Of a DNA stretch of 5,456 nt, positions 1 through 5,456 are shown in pieces. The DNA is from SMXL01 sp964527795 (GTDB lineage Bacteria > Bacteroidota > Rhodothermia > Rhodothermales > UBA10348): assembly GCA_964527795.1 (NCBI GenBank), contig CAZGOS010000213.1, positions 1 to 5,456 on the forward strand, in the 5' to 3' direction. The position numbers were made by a program, and so were the translations under genes. Every line of letters begins with the position of its first letter. Within the stretch, counting starts at the first letter, position 1. The notes under the pieces were generated by a model. The model had not been told where the DNA came from and ran no database searches. It saw nothing but the letters and a program-made list of their open reading frames with translations.

Positions 1-162
1 TGCAGCCTAGAGACTCAGTCGCGTCAAGGAACGGTGCCGTTAAGCACTGGGTCTATGATATTCAGACTTAGTCCTGAAGTCAATAGGAACAGCTTCTGTT
101 TTAGTCCACAAAGTGTACACACAGATATCCACAGTCGTATGGCTACGGAGTTTGAACGATAA
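1..162 (+). CDS. Possible 3' end of an unidentified CDS, truncated by the window edge
   Basis: A frame is open from base 1 to a TAA at 160-162 (53 codons), with its start outside the window or at an internal ATG at 55. The product is short and polar, ending in MATEFER, and I recognise no family. The main support is position: the stop lies 18 bp before the strong hairpin terminator at 181-213, as expected for the end of a transcribed gene. Against it, the codons include AGG, AGT, TTA and CTA, the third-position GC looks lower than in the neighbouring genes, and an open frame of this length can occur by chance. The minus strand over the same bases is also open. Real gene or chance frame cannot be settled from this window. 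Confidence 0.22.
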   Translation, partial: CSLETQSRQGTVPLSTGSMIFRLSPEVNRNSFCFSPQSVHTDIHSRMATEFER

Positions 163-180
163 CAGGGATTGTCACAAGCG

Positions 181-213
181 CAAAAAGCCCGGTCGAGAAG
201 ACCGAGCTTTTTG
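181..213 (-). terminator. Strong intrinsic terminator, possibly bidirectional
   Basis: Two 14-nt arms (181-194 and 200-213) surround a 5-nt loop (195-199). Read on the minus strand every position pairs, with one G-U wobble, and the arm ends in GCTTTTT. Read on the plus strand the same position is a C-A mismatch, yet the arm also ends in GCTTTTT. The better fold is therefore for minus-strand transcripts, meaning read-through from the rhomboid gene about 190 bp upstream. It could also end a plus-strand transcript arriving from the left edge. Confidence 0.8.
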
Positions 214-310
214 GTGCCCATTTTCTCTACGCGACTGAGAGCCCCCAATCCCGGGATGCTTTCCAGGCGGCATGAATTGGCATAAAGATACACTCTCATT
301 TCGCATTTCG

Positions 311-409
311 CAAAAAACAATAACGGTTAAAACCGTCGATTCTGCCGAAAAACGCAGTAATCGGTTAATAACCCGTTATTATTTCCGTTTGCAATAACGG
401 CTAAAAGCC
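311..409. repeat. AT-rich palindrome and direct-repeat cluster (AATAACGG units)
   Basis: The octamer AATAACGG occurs at 319-326 and 393-400, and its complement CCGTTATT at 373-380. The two direct copies lie in a longer near-repeat (318-334 and 392-408) of the form CAATAACGGYTAAAARCC. Three inverted repeats are visible: ACGGTT-AA-AACCGT (323-336), TAATAAC-CC-GTTATTA (366-381), and CCGTTATT with AATAACGG across a 12-nt loop (373-400). The right end overlaps the last codons of the rhomboid gene. On the minus strand the 323-336 hairpin is followed by TATTGTTTTTT, so this part could serve as a weak terminator for that gene. An alternative is a set of protein-binding sites. Confidence 0.5.
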
Positions 410-1024
410 TATCTGGCCAAGAAACATAGGCAACACATCCGGCCGGACCAGGATCGTAATCAGCGCACCTCCGAGCGCGCCGCCCAGATGTGCCTCGTGA
501 GCAATTCGACCCATTTCGCCGTCAAACTTTCTGCGCATCGCATACACGGAAAACACGACGAATGCGATAGCAAAGAACCAGGCGGGTAATGGCAGCACGA
601 AAAACAATACGATGTAATAGAATGGTTTGAACAGGCAGAAGGCAAATACGAGTCCTGCGATCGAGCCGGATGCCCCAACAGCGGAATATTTGTCATCAGT
701 TCGGTGCATCAGATAAGACAGTATGCTCGCAGCAAGACCCGCGCCGAAATAAACGACGAGAAAACGCCACGATCCGAGTGTTAACTCAAGGTATGGACCG
801 AAATAGAAGAGGGTAATCATATTGAACGCCAGGTGCCCCGGACCGGCGTGTACAAAGCTCCCGGTGATCACTCGATAATATTCACCATGATCACGAATAC
901 GGCTCGGAGTAAATGCCATACGACCCACGAGCGAGGGATCTTTACTGATGGCATAAACACCAATGAGAATATTAATCAGGAGGAGAAATAGAGAAAAAGG
1001 CGCTTCAAAAAACTGATTCATCAT
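401..1024 (-). CDS. Rhomboid-family intramembrane serine protease
   Basis: This 207-residue polytopic inner-membrane protein belongs to the rhomboid family, which cleaves transmembrane helices within the bilayer using a Ser-His dyad. The signature residues are present in order: HxxxN at H64-N68 (GHLAFNM), the nucleophile S119 in GASGS, and the catalytic H179 in AHLGGALGG near the end. About six hydrophobic segments can be drawn, at roughly 9-26, 52-77, 86-105, 115-133, 137-161 and 176-193, which matches the compact bacterial six-helix core with no extra domain. ATG ATG begins the frame, so the start may be either codon; no Shine-Dalgarno sequence precedes it. It lies 166 bp downstream of the sigma-like gene in the same orientation. 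The substrate cannot be predicted. All catalytic residues are intact, so an active protease is likely. Confidence 0.93.
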   Translation of the reverse strand: MMNQFFEAPFSLFLLLINILIGVYAISKDPSLVGRMAFTPSRIRDHGEYYRVITGSFVHAGPGHLAFNMITLFYFGPYLELTLGSWRFLVVYFGAGLAASILSYLMHRTDDKYSAVGASGSIAGLVFAFCLFKPFYYIVLFFVLPLPAWFFAIAFVVFSVYAMRRKFDGEMGRIAHEAHLGGALGGALITILVRPDVLPMFLGQIGF

Positions 1025-1109
1025 AGGGCAACCGATAAACGGACTATTGAGAGAGAATGCACGGGTTCCATTTGAGTCGTCCGGTGTACGTGAGCTGCTA
1101 CCCGAAGTT

Positions 1110-1122
1110 CGACATTATGTCG
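1110..1122. promoter_or_regulatory. 13-bp perfect palindrome, possible operator upstream of the rhomboid gene
   Basis: CGACAT-T-ATGTCG is a perfect inverted repeat of two 6-bp arms around one base. It lies about 90 bp upstream of the rhomboid start and about 70 bp beyond the end of the sigma-like gene. Read on the minus strand it contains CATAAT (1114-1119), one mismatch from a -10 hexamer, but I see no matching -35 at a proper distance. It could be a repressor site over a promoter, or chance. Confidence 0.25.
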
Positions 1123-1190
1123 TCGACTCATGTAACCCGCTATCGCCGTGTTCTCTTACTCAGGTCGTCTTTTCGGCGCTCGGTTCGCAC

Positions 1191-1868
1191 CTACACAGAG
1201 GGAACCGCAGCTTCCCTCTGTATCCTGCGGCGCTGTTCTTCACGATCATGCCGCGTGCGAACTCTGCGATTGAAGCGAGCCATGCGCATGCGAAGCGACG
1301 TTTCCGTAGCCCCGAGAAGCTTCGCTATTTCTCTGTAGGTGAGTGATCCAGCTAGAACACGATAGTGGAATAGTTCTTTGATAATCTCGTCGGCATTCTC
1401 GATCTCACTTTCCGCGATGCGGTGTCGGCGGCGATCCTCGTCACTGAATCTTTCAAACTCGAACGAGGGATAAACGGAAATGAACTCCGTACCGTAGTGT
1501 TCGAACTCGTCTGCCATGAGAGCGCATTCACGCCGTAGCCCCTTCCTTTTCCGTTTCAGGAATCTGCGAAGATTGTTCTTGAACATACGCCTGCAGTAAT
1601 GACAGACGGAGCGTACCCGCTGCCATGCCTTTGAAAACTCCTCGATGCATTCACTCGCGAGATCCTGTGCATCTTGAACCGAAAGCAGTGGTTCTATGAA
1701 GCTTTTTGTTTCGAAGTAGTGAATGGCACTGGAGTGTACCCACGAAAACATGCGGGTTCGACTCACATCATCACCTGCCAGTGCGCTTTCCAGCCATTCC
1801 TGAAGGAAGGTCGGATTGTCCGAAATCAGGGCGGAGTATTCAGATTGATACGAATGGGATCTGGCCAT
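1191..1868 (-). CDS. Sigma-70-like (ECF-type) transcription factor
   Basis: The 225-residue product has the two-part layout of small sigma factors. Residues 37-108 resemble region 2: DAQDLASECIEEFSKAW (66-82) matches the usual D-x-E/Q-D-L-x-x-E motif of region 2.2, and a very basic stretch follows (RRFLKRKRKG, 101-110). A charged linker follows (about 111-155). Residues 156-204 resemble region 4, with the helix-turn-helix LTYREIAKLLGATETSLRMR at 176-195. The C-terminus is rich in Arg. The role would be binding core RNA polymerase and directing it to a special promoter set; targets are unknown. A CxxC (C89, C92) sits just before the basic segment. No anti-sigma gene lies beside it. It is divergent from the universal stress gene and upstream of the rhomboid gene. 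A weak GGAAG precedes the ATG. The match to region 2 is only moderate, so a sigma-like regulator that is not a true sigma factor remains possible. Confidence 0.72.
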   Translation of the reverse strand: MARSHSYQSEYSALISDNPTFLQEWLESALAGDDVSRTRMFSWVHSSAIHYFETKSFIEPLLSVQDAQDLASECIEEFSKAWQRVRSVCHYCRRMFKNNLRRFLKRKRKGLRRECALMADEFEHYGTEFISVYPSFEFERFSDEDRRRHRIAESEIENADEIIKELFHYRVLAGSLTYREIAKLLGATETSLRMRMARFNRRVRTRHDREEQRRRIQREAAVPSV

Positions 1869-1887
1869 CTGGCTTCCGGACTGGATT

Positions 1888-1917
1888 TATTTATCCTTTG
1901 ACCCGGAGCGAATTCAA
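1888..1917 (-). promoter_or_regulatory. Weak candidate promoter for the sigma-like gene
   Basis: On the minus strand TTGAAT (1912-1917) is followed after 18 bp by TAAATA (1888-1893), about 20 bp before the ATG at 1868. The -35 match is fair and the -10 match is poor. It is the best candidate I see in this short divergent region, not a firm call. Confidence 0.22.
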
Positions 1918-1953
1918 CCGTAACCCGAAAGCACGAATTATTCCGTAAAGACG

Positions 1954-1982
1954 TTGCTGATAGCCTGTCCCACCATTATTAT
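1954..1982 (+). promoter_or_regulatory. Sigma-70-type promoter for the universal stress gene
   Basis: TTGCTG (1954-1959) and TATTAT (1977-1982) are separated by exactly 17 bp. The -10 has five of six consensus bases, and the -35 keeps the key TTG. Transcription would start near 1989, giving a leader of about 22 nt before the ATG at 2012. Confidence 0.45.
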
Positions 1983-2000
1983 GAATCACAGACATTGAAT

Positions 2001-2005
2001 GGGGG
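2001..2005 (+). promoter_or_regulatory. Shine-Dalgarno-like G run that decides the usp start
   Basis: Five G bases end 6 nt before the ATG at 2012, a normal spacing for ribosome binding. The in-frame TTG at 2006 lies directly against the run and is too close to use it, so the ATG is preferred. It is the clearest Shine-Dalgarno-like site before any gene in this window. Confidence 0.5.
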
Positions 2006-2011
2006 TTGGTA

Positions 2012-2467
2012 ATGAAAATCTTGTTCACCACCGATTTGCGGGAGCCCGAGAGTGTCACTGACCAGGTTCAGGAATTCGCCACTCAGTTGCATGCCGACCT
2101 ATACGTACTTCACGTTCACGTACCTACCCCGGCTGCTCCACTGGCTGTTGATCCCATGAGCGGTTTCGGAGAGATGGCCTACGCGCTCTTCGATCCCTCA
2201 GTTGAAAAGTCGATTGTTGAAGCCGAACGTCATGAGTTCGACCGATTTGTCAGCGACAGATTTTCCACGCCTGTACGACCGGCTTTGCTGCAGGGCGATC
2301 CCGCACGCGTGATTCTGGATGACGCCGATGAGCTGGATGTGGATATGATCGTGATGGCGAAAAGGCGACACAGTGCCATTCAGAGGATGCTGCTTGGAAG
2401 CGTCTCGAATGTCGTAACGCGAGAGTCAACTCGCCCGCTTCTGCTGCTCCCTATCGTTGACGGGTAA
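2012..2467 (+). CDS. Universal stress protein (UspA family), single domain
   Basis: This soluble 151-residue protein has the length and fold pattern of a one-domain universal stress protein. It opens with MKILFTTDLREPE (beta strand 1, with the conserved D8), followed by a helix and ADLYVLHVHVP as strand 2. Later come GDPARVILDDADELDVDMIVM (95-115) and LLGSVSNVVTRESTRPLLLLP (127-147), the typical family C-terminal half. In ATP-binding members the motif is G-x2-G-x9-G-S/T. Here the aligned residues are A116, R119, G129 and S130, so the first two glycines are lost and ATP binding is doubtful, as in UspA-type members that do not bind ATP. Family members usually act as homodimers under starvation or stress. 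An in-frame TTG two codons upstream is an alternative start. It has its own promoter, is divergent from the sigma-like gene and converges on dsbD, with 76 bp between the two stops and no clear terminator. Confidence 0.9.
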   Translation: MKILFTTDLREPESVTDQVQEFATQLHADLYVLHVHVPTPAAPLAVDPMSGFGEMAYALFDPSVEKSIVEAERHEFDRFVSDRFSTPVRPALLQGDPARVILDDADELDVDMIVMAKRRHSAIQRMLLGSVSNVVTRESTRPLLLLPIVDG

Positions 2468-2543
2468 GCGCTCCGGTGCTCTGTCCACATGCCGCGACGT
2501 CAGATCCCGGCTGTGAAATCGCCCTGGCCACCATACGAGAAAT

Positions 2544-4595
2544 CTAAGATCCCGACGCGGGAGAACCATCGGTCCGATTAAATGAGCGCTTGAACGTCTG
2601 GACGGCTGCGTCCAGGAAAGCGGCAAACTCGTCGACGTCCATCATACCGCTTCGTTTGGCAAGCAGTATTCGCTCGATAGGCTCCACAACCGCGTAGGTC
2701 GGTAACGCGACCGTGCCGGTGAGTTGAAGCTGATAGCGGTTGAATTCATCGCCGTGCTCGAGCCCATCCGTATACAACCTCAAAAGCACGAAATCCGACT
2801 CGAAACGATCTGCGATGGGTTTACGCGGGAATACGTTCGTCTCCATTTCCCGACAGTTCGTACACGTGTATCCACTAAAATCAACCAGAACGGGCCTCCC
2901 CCGGAGGGCAGCTTCTTCAAAAGCACCCTCGATATCATCGACGTACCATCCCTCGTCTGTCGAAACGCTTGCACTCAAGTTCGAAATCTGAATCAATGAG
3001 GAGAGTATGCTTACGTCGGTACCCTGACGTGGCGGCAGATAGGCATCGAGCTTGTTGAGCGGAGCACCCAGAAGACCGGGTATCATATAGAGTGCTGCAA
3101 CAAAGAAGAGCACGGATGCCATCATGCGTCCGACACCGATGGATTCCGGTGGTGTTTCTCGGGGGAGACGAAGGTGACCCAGCAAATACATTCCGGTCAG
3201 GAAGAAGACAACGACGATGAACGCGATGCCGAGCGGACGCGAGATCAGACCCCAACTCCAGATCAGATCGGCGTTTGAAAAGAACTTGACGGCCGCTGCC
3301 AGTTCGACAAATCCCAGTACGACTTTCACGGCGTTCATCCACGATCCGGACTGCGGCAATGCATTCAGGGCATTCGGAAAAAGGGCCAGCAGAATGAACG
3401 GAAACGCGAACGTTGCGCTGTACACGACCATGCCCAGCAAAGGATACAACCACGTCCCTCCGGATGCCGCCGTCAACAGGCCTCCAACGAAGGGGGCCGT
3501 GCAGGAAAACGAGACAAGTGTCAACGTCAGGCCCATGAAAAGCACGCCCACATAACCCGATCTCTCAGAGCCTTGACGATTGAAATAGTTCAAGAGACGA
3601 CTGGGGAGCCTGAGTTCGTATAGCCCCAGAAGTGCCAGGGCAAAACCGACCAGAGCTACGGCTATGAAAAGATTCACCCATGGATTGGCTGCGATGCGCT
3701 GGGCCCCGGCTGCACCGACAAGAATTGCGGCGATGATTCCGATCGCCGTGAACGTAACAATGATTGCGCCGCCAAAAAGGGATGCCATGCGAGCGGCTTC
3801 CAGCCGGTTATTCGCGTGTTTTGTGAAATAGGAAATGGTAAGCGGAATCATGGGAAACACGCACGGCGTCAGCAGCGAAGCGAGACCGGCGACGATGGCC
3901 AGCAAAAGGAAGCCCCGCAATCCGAGTGCCCGGCTTGCCTGATAATCTGTCGTGGCGGAAAGTAGCGGCGCACGCCCCTGTTCTTCGTTGTATTCACCGA
4001 TGACCAGTGAGGCTATCGTGCTCTCCGATGCGGTACACTCCAGACCGAGACACTCCGGATCGACCTCAAACGTGACGCCTAGTGGAATGGTCGTTGGTCG
4101 AAGGCAGAAACCCAGTTCAACGCTACAGAGCTGAAACAGAACGTTGGCTTCCACATCCACCGTTCCGGCAACCATTTCAGGAGAGACCAAAAGACGCGAC
4201 ACAAAACGTACCCTCTCGTAAAAGAACTTCAGGGTCATGTCGAAAAAGACGTCATGCCCGCCTTCGGGTACAGCCTGATACAACACGTCTGAAGAGGAAA
4301 GCCCCGAAGGCAAGTCTGTCCATTCAATAGTCACGCCGAACGGTCGCGCCAGGACGGATTCCTTCGGCGGAAGAGATTCATCGAGGGCATACATTTTCCA
4401 GTCGCCCGTCATCTCGGCGTCGAACTGCACAAAAACCTCGCCCCCGGGACGCACCGTCTCGGGTGAAACCGACGTCGTCCATGAGACAATATCCAGTGCC
4501 GAATCGATCTCAGGAAACTGTGCCCGTGCAGCATGAGGCTGAACGATCAGAAGAAGGTAAATGAGCGAACAGGATGTGAGGATGTGTCTTTTCAT
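2544..4595 (-). CDS. dsbD: Thiol:disulfide interchange protein DsbD family (protein-disulfide reductase)
   Basis: This 683-residue membrane protein carries electrons from cytoplasmic thioredoxin across the inner membrane to periplasmic substrates. A signal peptide covers residues 1-25, with likely cleavage after ARA. The N-terminal periplasmic domain (about 30-200) has the reactive pair C157 and C164 in LCSVELGFCLRP. The membrane domain (about 225-510, eight or so helices) carries C245 in LLTPCVFPMIPL and C365 in SFSCTAPFVGG, equivalent to the two redox cysteines of the E. coli protein. The C-terminal thioredoxin-like domain (about 545-670) has C578-T-N-C581 and the cis-proline P632 in ALPTYAVV. 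All six redox cysteines are thus present, and the order is the full three-domain one. A further pair, C182 and C187, follows the N-terminal domain. The start gives a good signal peptide, though no Shine-Dalgarno is seen. Likely roles are reduction of periplasmic isomerases or apocytochromes; the exact partners are not in this window. Confidence 0.93.
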   Translation of the reverse strand: MKRHILTSCSLIYLLLIVQPHAARAQFPEIDSALDIVSWTTSVSPETVRPGGEVFVQFDAEMTGDWKMYALDESLPPKESVLARPFGVTIEWTDLPSGLSSSDVLYQAVPEGGHDVFFDMTLKFFYERVRFVSRLLVSPEMVAGTVDVEANVLFQLCSVELGFCLRPTTIPLGVTFEVDPECLGLECTASESTIASLVIGEYNEEQGRAPLLSATTDYQASRALGLRGFLLLAIVAGLASLLTPCVFPMIPLTISYFTKHANNRLEAARMASLFGGAIIVTFTAIGIIAAILVGAAGAQRIAANPWVNLFIAVALVGFALALLGLYELRLPSRLLNYFNRQGSERSGYVGVLFMGLTLTLVSFSCTAPFVGGLLTAASGGTWLYPLLGMVVYSATFAFPFILLALFPNALNALPQSGSWMNAVKVVLGFVELAAAVKFFSNADLIWSWGLISRPLGIAFIVVVFFLTGMYLLGHLRLPRETPPESIGVGRMMASVLFFVAALYMIPGLLGAPLNKLDAYLPPRQGTDVSILSSLIQISNLSASVSTDEGWYVDDIEGAFEEAALRGRPVLVDFSGYTCTNCREMETNVFPRKPIADRFESDFVLLRLYTDGLEHGDEFNRYQLQLTGTVALPTYAVVEPIERILLAKRSGMMDVDEFAAFLDAAVQTFKRSFNRTDGSPASGS

Positions 4596-4729
4596 GCTGG
4601 GTCTGGATCAAATTCGACGTCTTCCTTTTGATTTCGCCTACGCGAATAAGTTACTCTTCGTCAGTGGATCACGGTATTCGTAAGCTGAAATACAGACAAT
4701 CTTCAACCGGTACCGTAATCAAGCGAATC
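4596..4729. other. Leader region of dsbD, no gene seen
   Basis: This gap between the rplI terminator and the dsbD start should hold the dsbD promoter. Minus-strand candidates such as TTGAAG or TTGTCT, each followed 17-18 bp later by a TA-starting hexamer, match consensus at only about three positions, so I call none. A small inverted repeat, TTCGC-CTAC-GCGAA (4633-4646), lies about 40 bp before the start codon and could be an operator or a leader hairpin. No tRNA or other RNA gene is recognisable. Confidence 0.4.
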
Positions 4730-4770
4730 AAAAAGAAAAAGGGTACCGCTGAAATGTTGCAACGGCTACC
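4730..4770 (-). terminator. Intrinsic terminator downstream of rplI
   Basis: On the minus strand GGTAGCCG (4770-4763) pairs with CGGTACC (4748-4742), giving seven base pairs with one bulged G and a 14-nt loop. It is followed at once by CTTTTTCTTTTT (4741-4730), a clear U-rich tract. It lies about 100 bp after the rplI stop and would separate rplI from dsbD. Confidence 0.62.
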
Positions 4771-4869
4771 TCTTATGACTTGTTGCAGGAGAGAATCTTC
4801 CTGAACAGAATCCGACCGACCGGATCACGGCCAAATCTTTTTTCGATGGTCCATACCGGCCAAACAAGC

Positions 4870-5319
4870 TTATCCAGCCTCCGGTTCTACGCGCACTTTC
4901 ACCTCGCAGGTGACTTCGGGGTGAATCTTCACCTCGGCCTTGTACACGCCTAGAATTCGGATATCATCCTCCAGATGGACCTGTTTCCGTTCCACCTGAA
5001 TACCTTGTTCGGCAAGCGCATCTACAATGGCCGGTGATGTGACCGTACCGAAGATGCGGTTTTCTTCTCCAACCTTTGCCGTGATCACAAGCTCCAGGGA
5101 TTCGATTTCCTTGGCCAGCACCTCGGCATCTTCCTTGTTTTTGGCAAGTTTACGAGCTTTTTGACGATGCTCTTCCTCCCACGCTTTCACGACATTTTGC
5201 GTTGCAAGCCGCACGAGTCCTTTCGGAATCAGGTAATTCCTGCCATACCCGTTCTTAACATTAACGATTTCACCGGCTTCGCCCAGCGATTCGACGTCCT
5301 TTAATAGTAGTACTTTCAT
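4870..5319 (-). CDS. rplI: 50S ribosomal protein L9
   Basis: The product is 149 residues from the ATG at 5319, the usual length for L9 (near 148). It starts MKVLLLKDVESLGEAGEIV, and the family signature runs through NGYGRNYLIPKG (23-34) to AT at 39-40. This N-terminal domain binds 23S rRNA near the L1 side of the large subunit. A long charged connecting helix covers about 41-74. The C-terminal domain holds KVGEENRIFGTVTS and the closing strand KIHPEVTCEVKVRV. One small departure is V36, where the signature usually has a small residue such as A. An in-frame TTG two codons upstream (5325) is less likely because family members start MKVILL or similar. There is no Shine-Dalgarno; the upstream frame stops 2 bp before the ATG, which suggests coupled translation. 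The transcript probably ends at 4730-4770. Confidence 0.97.
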   Translation of the reverse strand: MKVLLLKDVESLGEAGEIVNVKNGYGRNYLIPKGLVRLATQNVVKAWEEEHRQKARKLAKNKEDAEVLAKEIESLELVITAKVGEENRIFGTVTSPAIVDALAEQGIQVERKQVHLEDDIRILGVYKAEVKIHPEVTCEVKVRVEPEAG

Positions 5320-5321
5320 GA

Positions 5322-5456
5322 TCAATGCAAATCTGAAACAGTGCTCATGTGTTGGGCGACGTTTTCAACGCGCTTTACTCCCACTTTCCGGCAGATGCTT
5401 GCCTTGTCAGGACGAACCCGGTTGATGACGCGGAAGAAATTCAAGATGAAGTCATC
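5322..5456 (-). CDS. C-terminal part of an unidentified protein upstream of rplI
   Basis: A frame is open from the right edge to a TGA at 5322-5324, giving 44 residues that begin DDFILNFFRVINRVRPDK and end VSDLH. The stop lies 2 bp before the rplI ATG, the spacing of co-translated operon genes. Codons such as TTC, ATC, GTC, AAC and CGC are frequent and the third position is GC-rich, as in coding sequence. Many bacteria have rpsR (S18) before rplI, but the S18 core ending in IKRAR-LALLPY is not seen in any minus-strand frame here. It could be an extension of a known ribosomal operon protein, another gene, or chance. Confidence 0.4.
   Translation of the reverse strand, partial: DDFILNFFRVINRVRPDKASICRKVGVKRVENVAQHMSTVSDLH

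Noticed and set aside
14..239. 11-bp inverted repeat CTCAGTCGCGT (14-24) with ACGCGACTGAG (229-239)
   Set aside because: The arms are over 200 bp apart, do not extend further, enclose no transposase and have no flanking target duplication. One short match of this size could be chance.
24..320. Minus-strand open frame of 98 codons across the terminator region
   Set aside because: It would translate straight through the strong hairpin at 181-213, starts at a TTG in an A-rich tract, and gives a Cys-rich protein of no recognisable family. Chance is more likely.
1047..1346. Plus-strand open frames antisense to the end of the sigma-like gene
   Set aside because: They overlap a better-supported gene on the other strand, are Arg- and Ser-rich as antisense frames often are, and show no domain.
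2502..2554. Direct repeat AGATCCCG (2502-2509 and 2547-2554) between usp and dsbD
   Set aside because: Eight bases at a 45-bp offset with no third copy is compatible with chance.
2935..3453. Minus-strand open frame of 172 codons inside dsbD
   Set aside because: It is an out-of-frame shadow of the well-supported dsbD coding sequence and resembles no protein family.
4580..4804. Plus-strand open frame with a very basic peptide (IKRIKKKK) between dsbD and rplI
   Set aside because: It has no ATG start, lacks a ribosome-binding site, and its Lys run is the complement of the U-tract of the rplI terminator.
4828..4864. Direct repeat CGGCCAAA (4828-4835 and 4857-4864) just after rplI
   Set aside because: It is only two short copies, with no hairpin or promoter element linked to them.
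1..5456. tRNA, rRNA, CRISPR array, insertion sequence or defence system
   Set aside because: I looked on both strands for T-loop motifs, regularly spaced repeats, transposase or nuclease motifs, and found none.

Overview
The window looks like ordinary chromosomal DNA of moderate GC from a bacterium of the Bacteroidota or a related lineage such as Rhodothermota or Balneolota. This placement is an inference. It rests on the DsbD-type protein, whose thioredoxin motif reads GYTCTNCREME as in Bacteroidota homologues, and on the near absence of Shine-Dalgarno sequences before four of the five complete genes. I cannot name a species.

Layout, left to right. Bases 1-400 hold no convincing complete gene. 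There is an open frame entering from the left edge (1-162, +), a strong hairpin terminator (181-213), and an AT-rich cluster of AATAACGG palindromes (311-409) that runs into the end of the next gene. A rhomboid-family intramembrane serine protease lies on the minus strand (401-1024). A 166-bp gap with one perfect palindrome separates it from a small sigma-70-like regulator, also on the minus strand (1191-1868). A 143-bp divergent intergenic region follows, with a good sigma-70-type promoter reading right into a universal stress protein gene (2012-2467, +). That gene converges on a large minus-strand gene for a DsbD-type transmembrane thiol:disulfide reductase (2544-4595). Upstream of it are a non-coding gap containing an intrinsic terminator (4730-4770) and rplI for ribosomal protein L9 (4870-5319, -). 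An unidentified minus-strand reading frame runs off the right edge and stops 2 bp before the rplI start.

How the genes relate. rplI and the frame upstream of it look like the end of an operon closed by the 4730-4770 terminator. dsbD then appears to be a separate unit. The sigma-like gene and usp are transcribed divergently. The rhomboid gene follows the sigma-like gene in the same direction and may be co-transcribed or have its own promoter. The rhomboid protease, DsbD, Usp and the regulator could all be read as envelope or stress functions, but nothing in the sequence shows that they form one system.

I found no tRNA, rRNA, CRISPR array, insertion sequence or defence system, and no convincing new system. 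The items most worth a second look are the CxxC motif in the sigma-like protein, the unknown frame upstream of rplI, and the palindrome cluster after the rhomboid gene.
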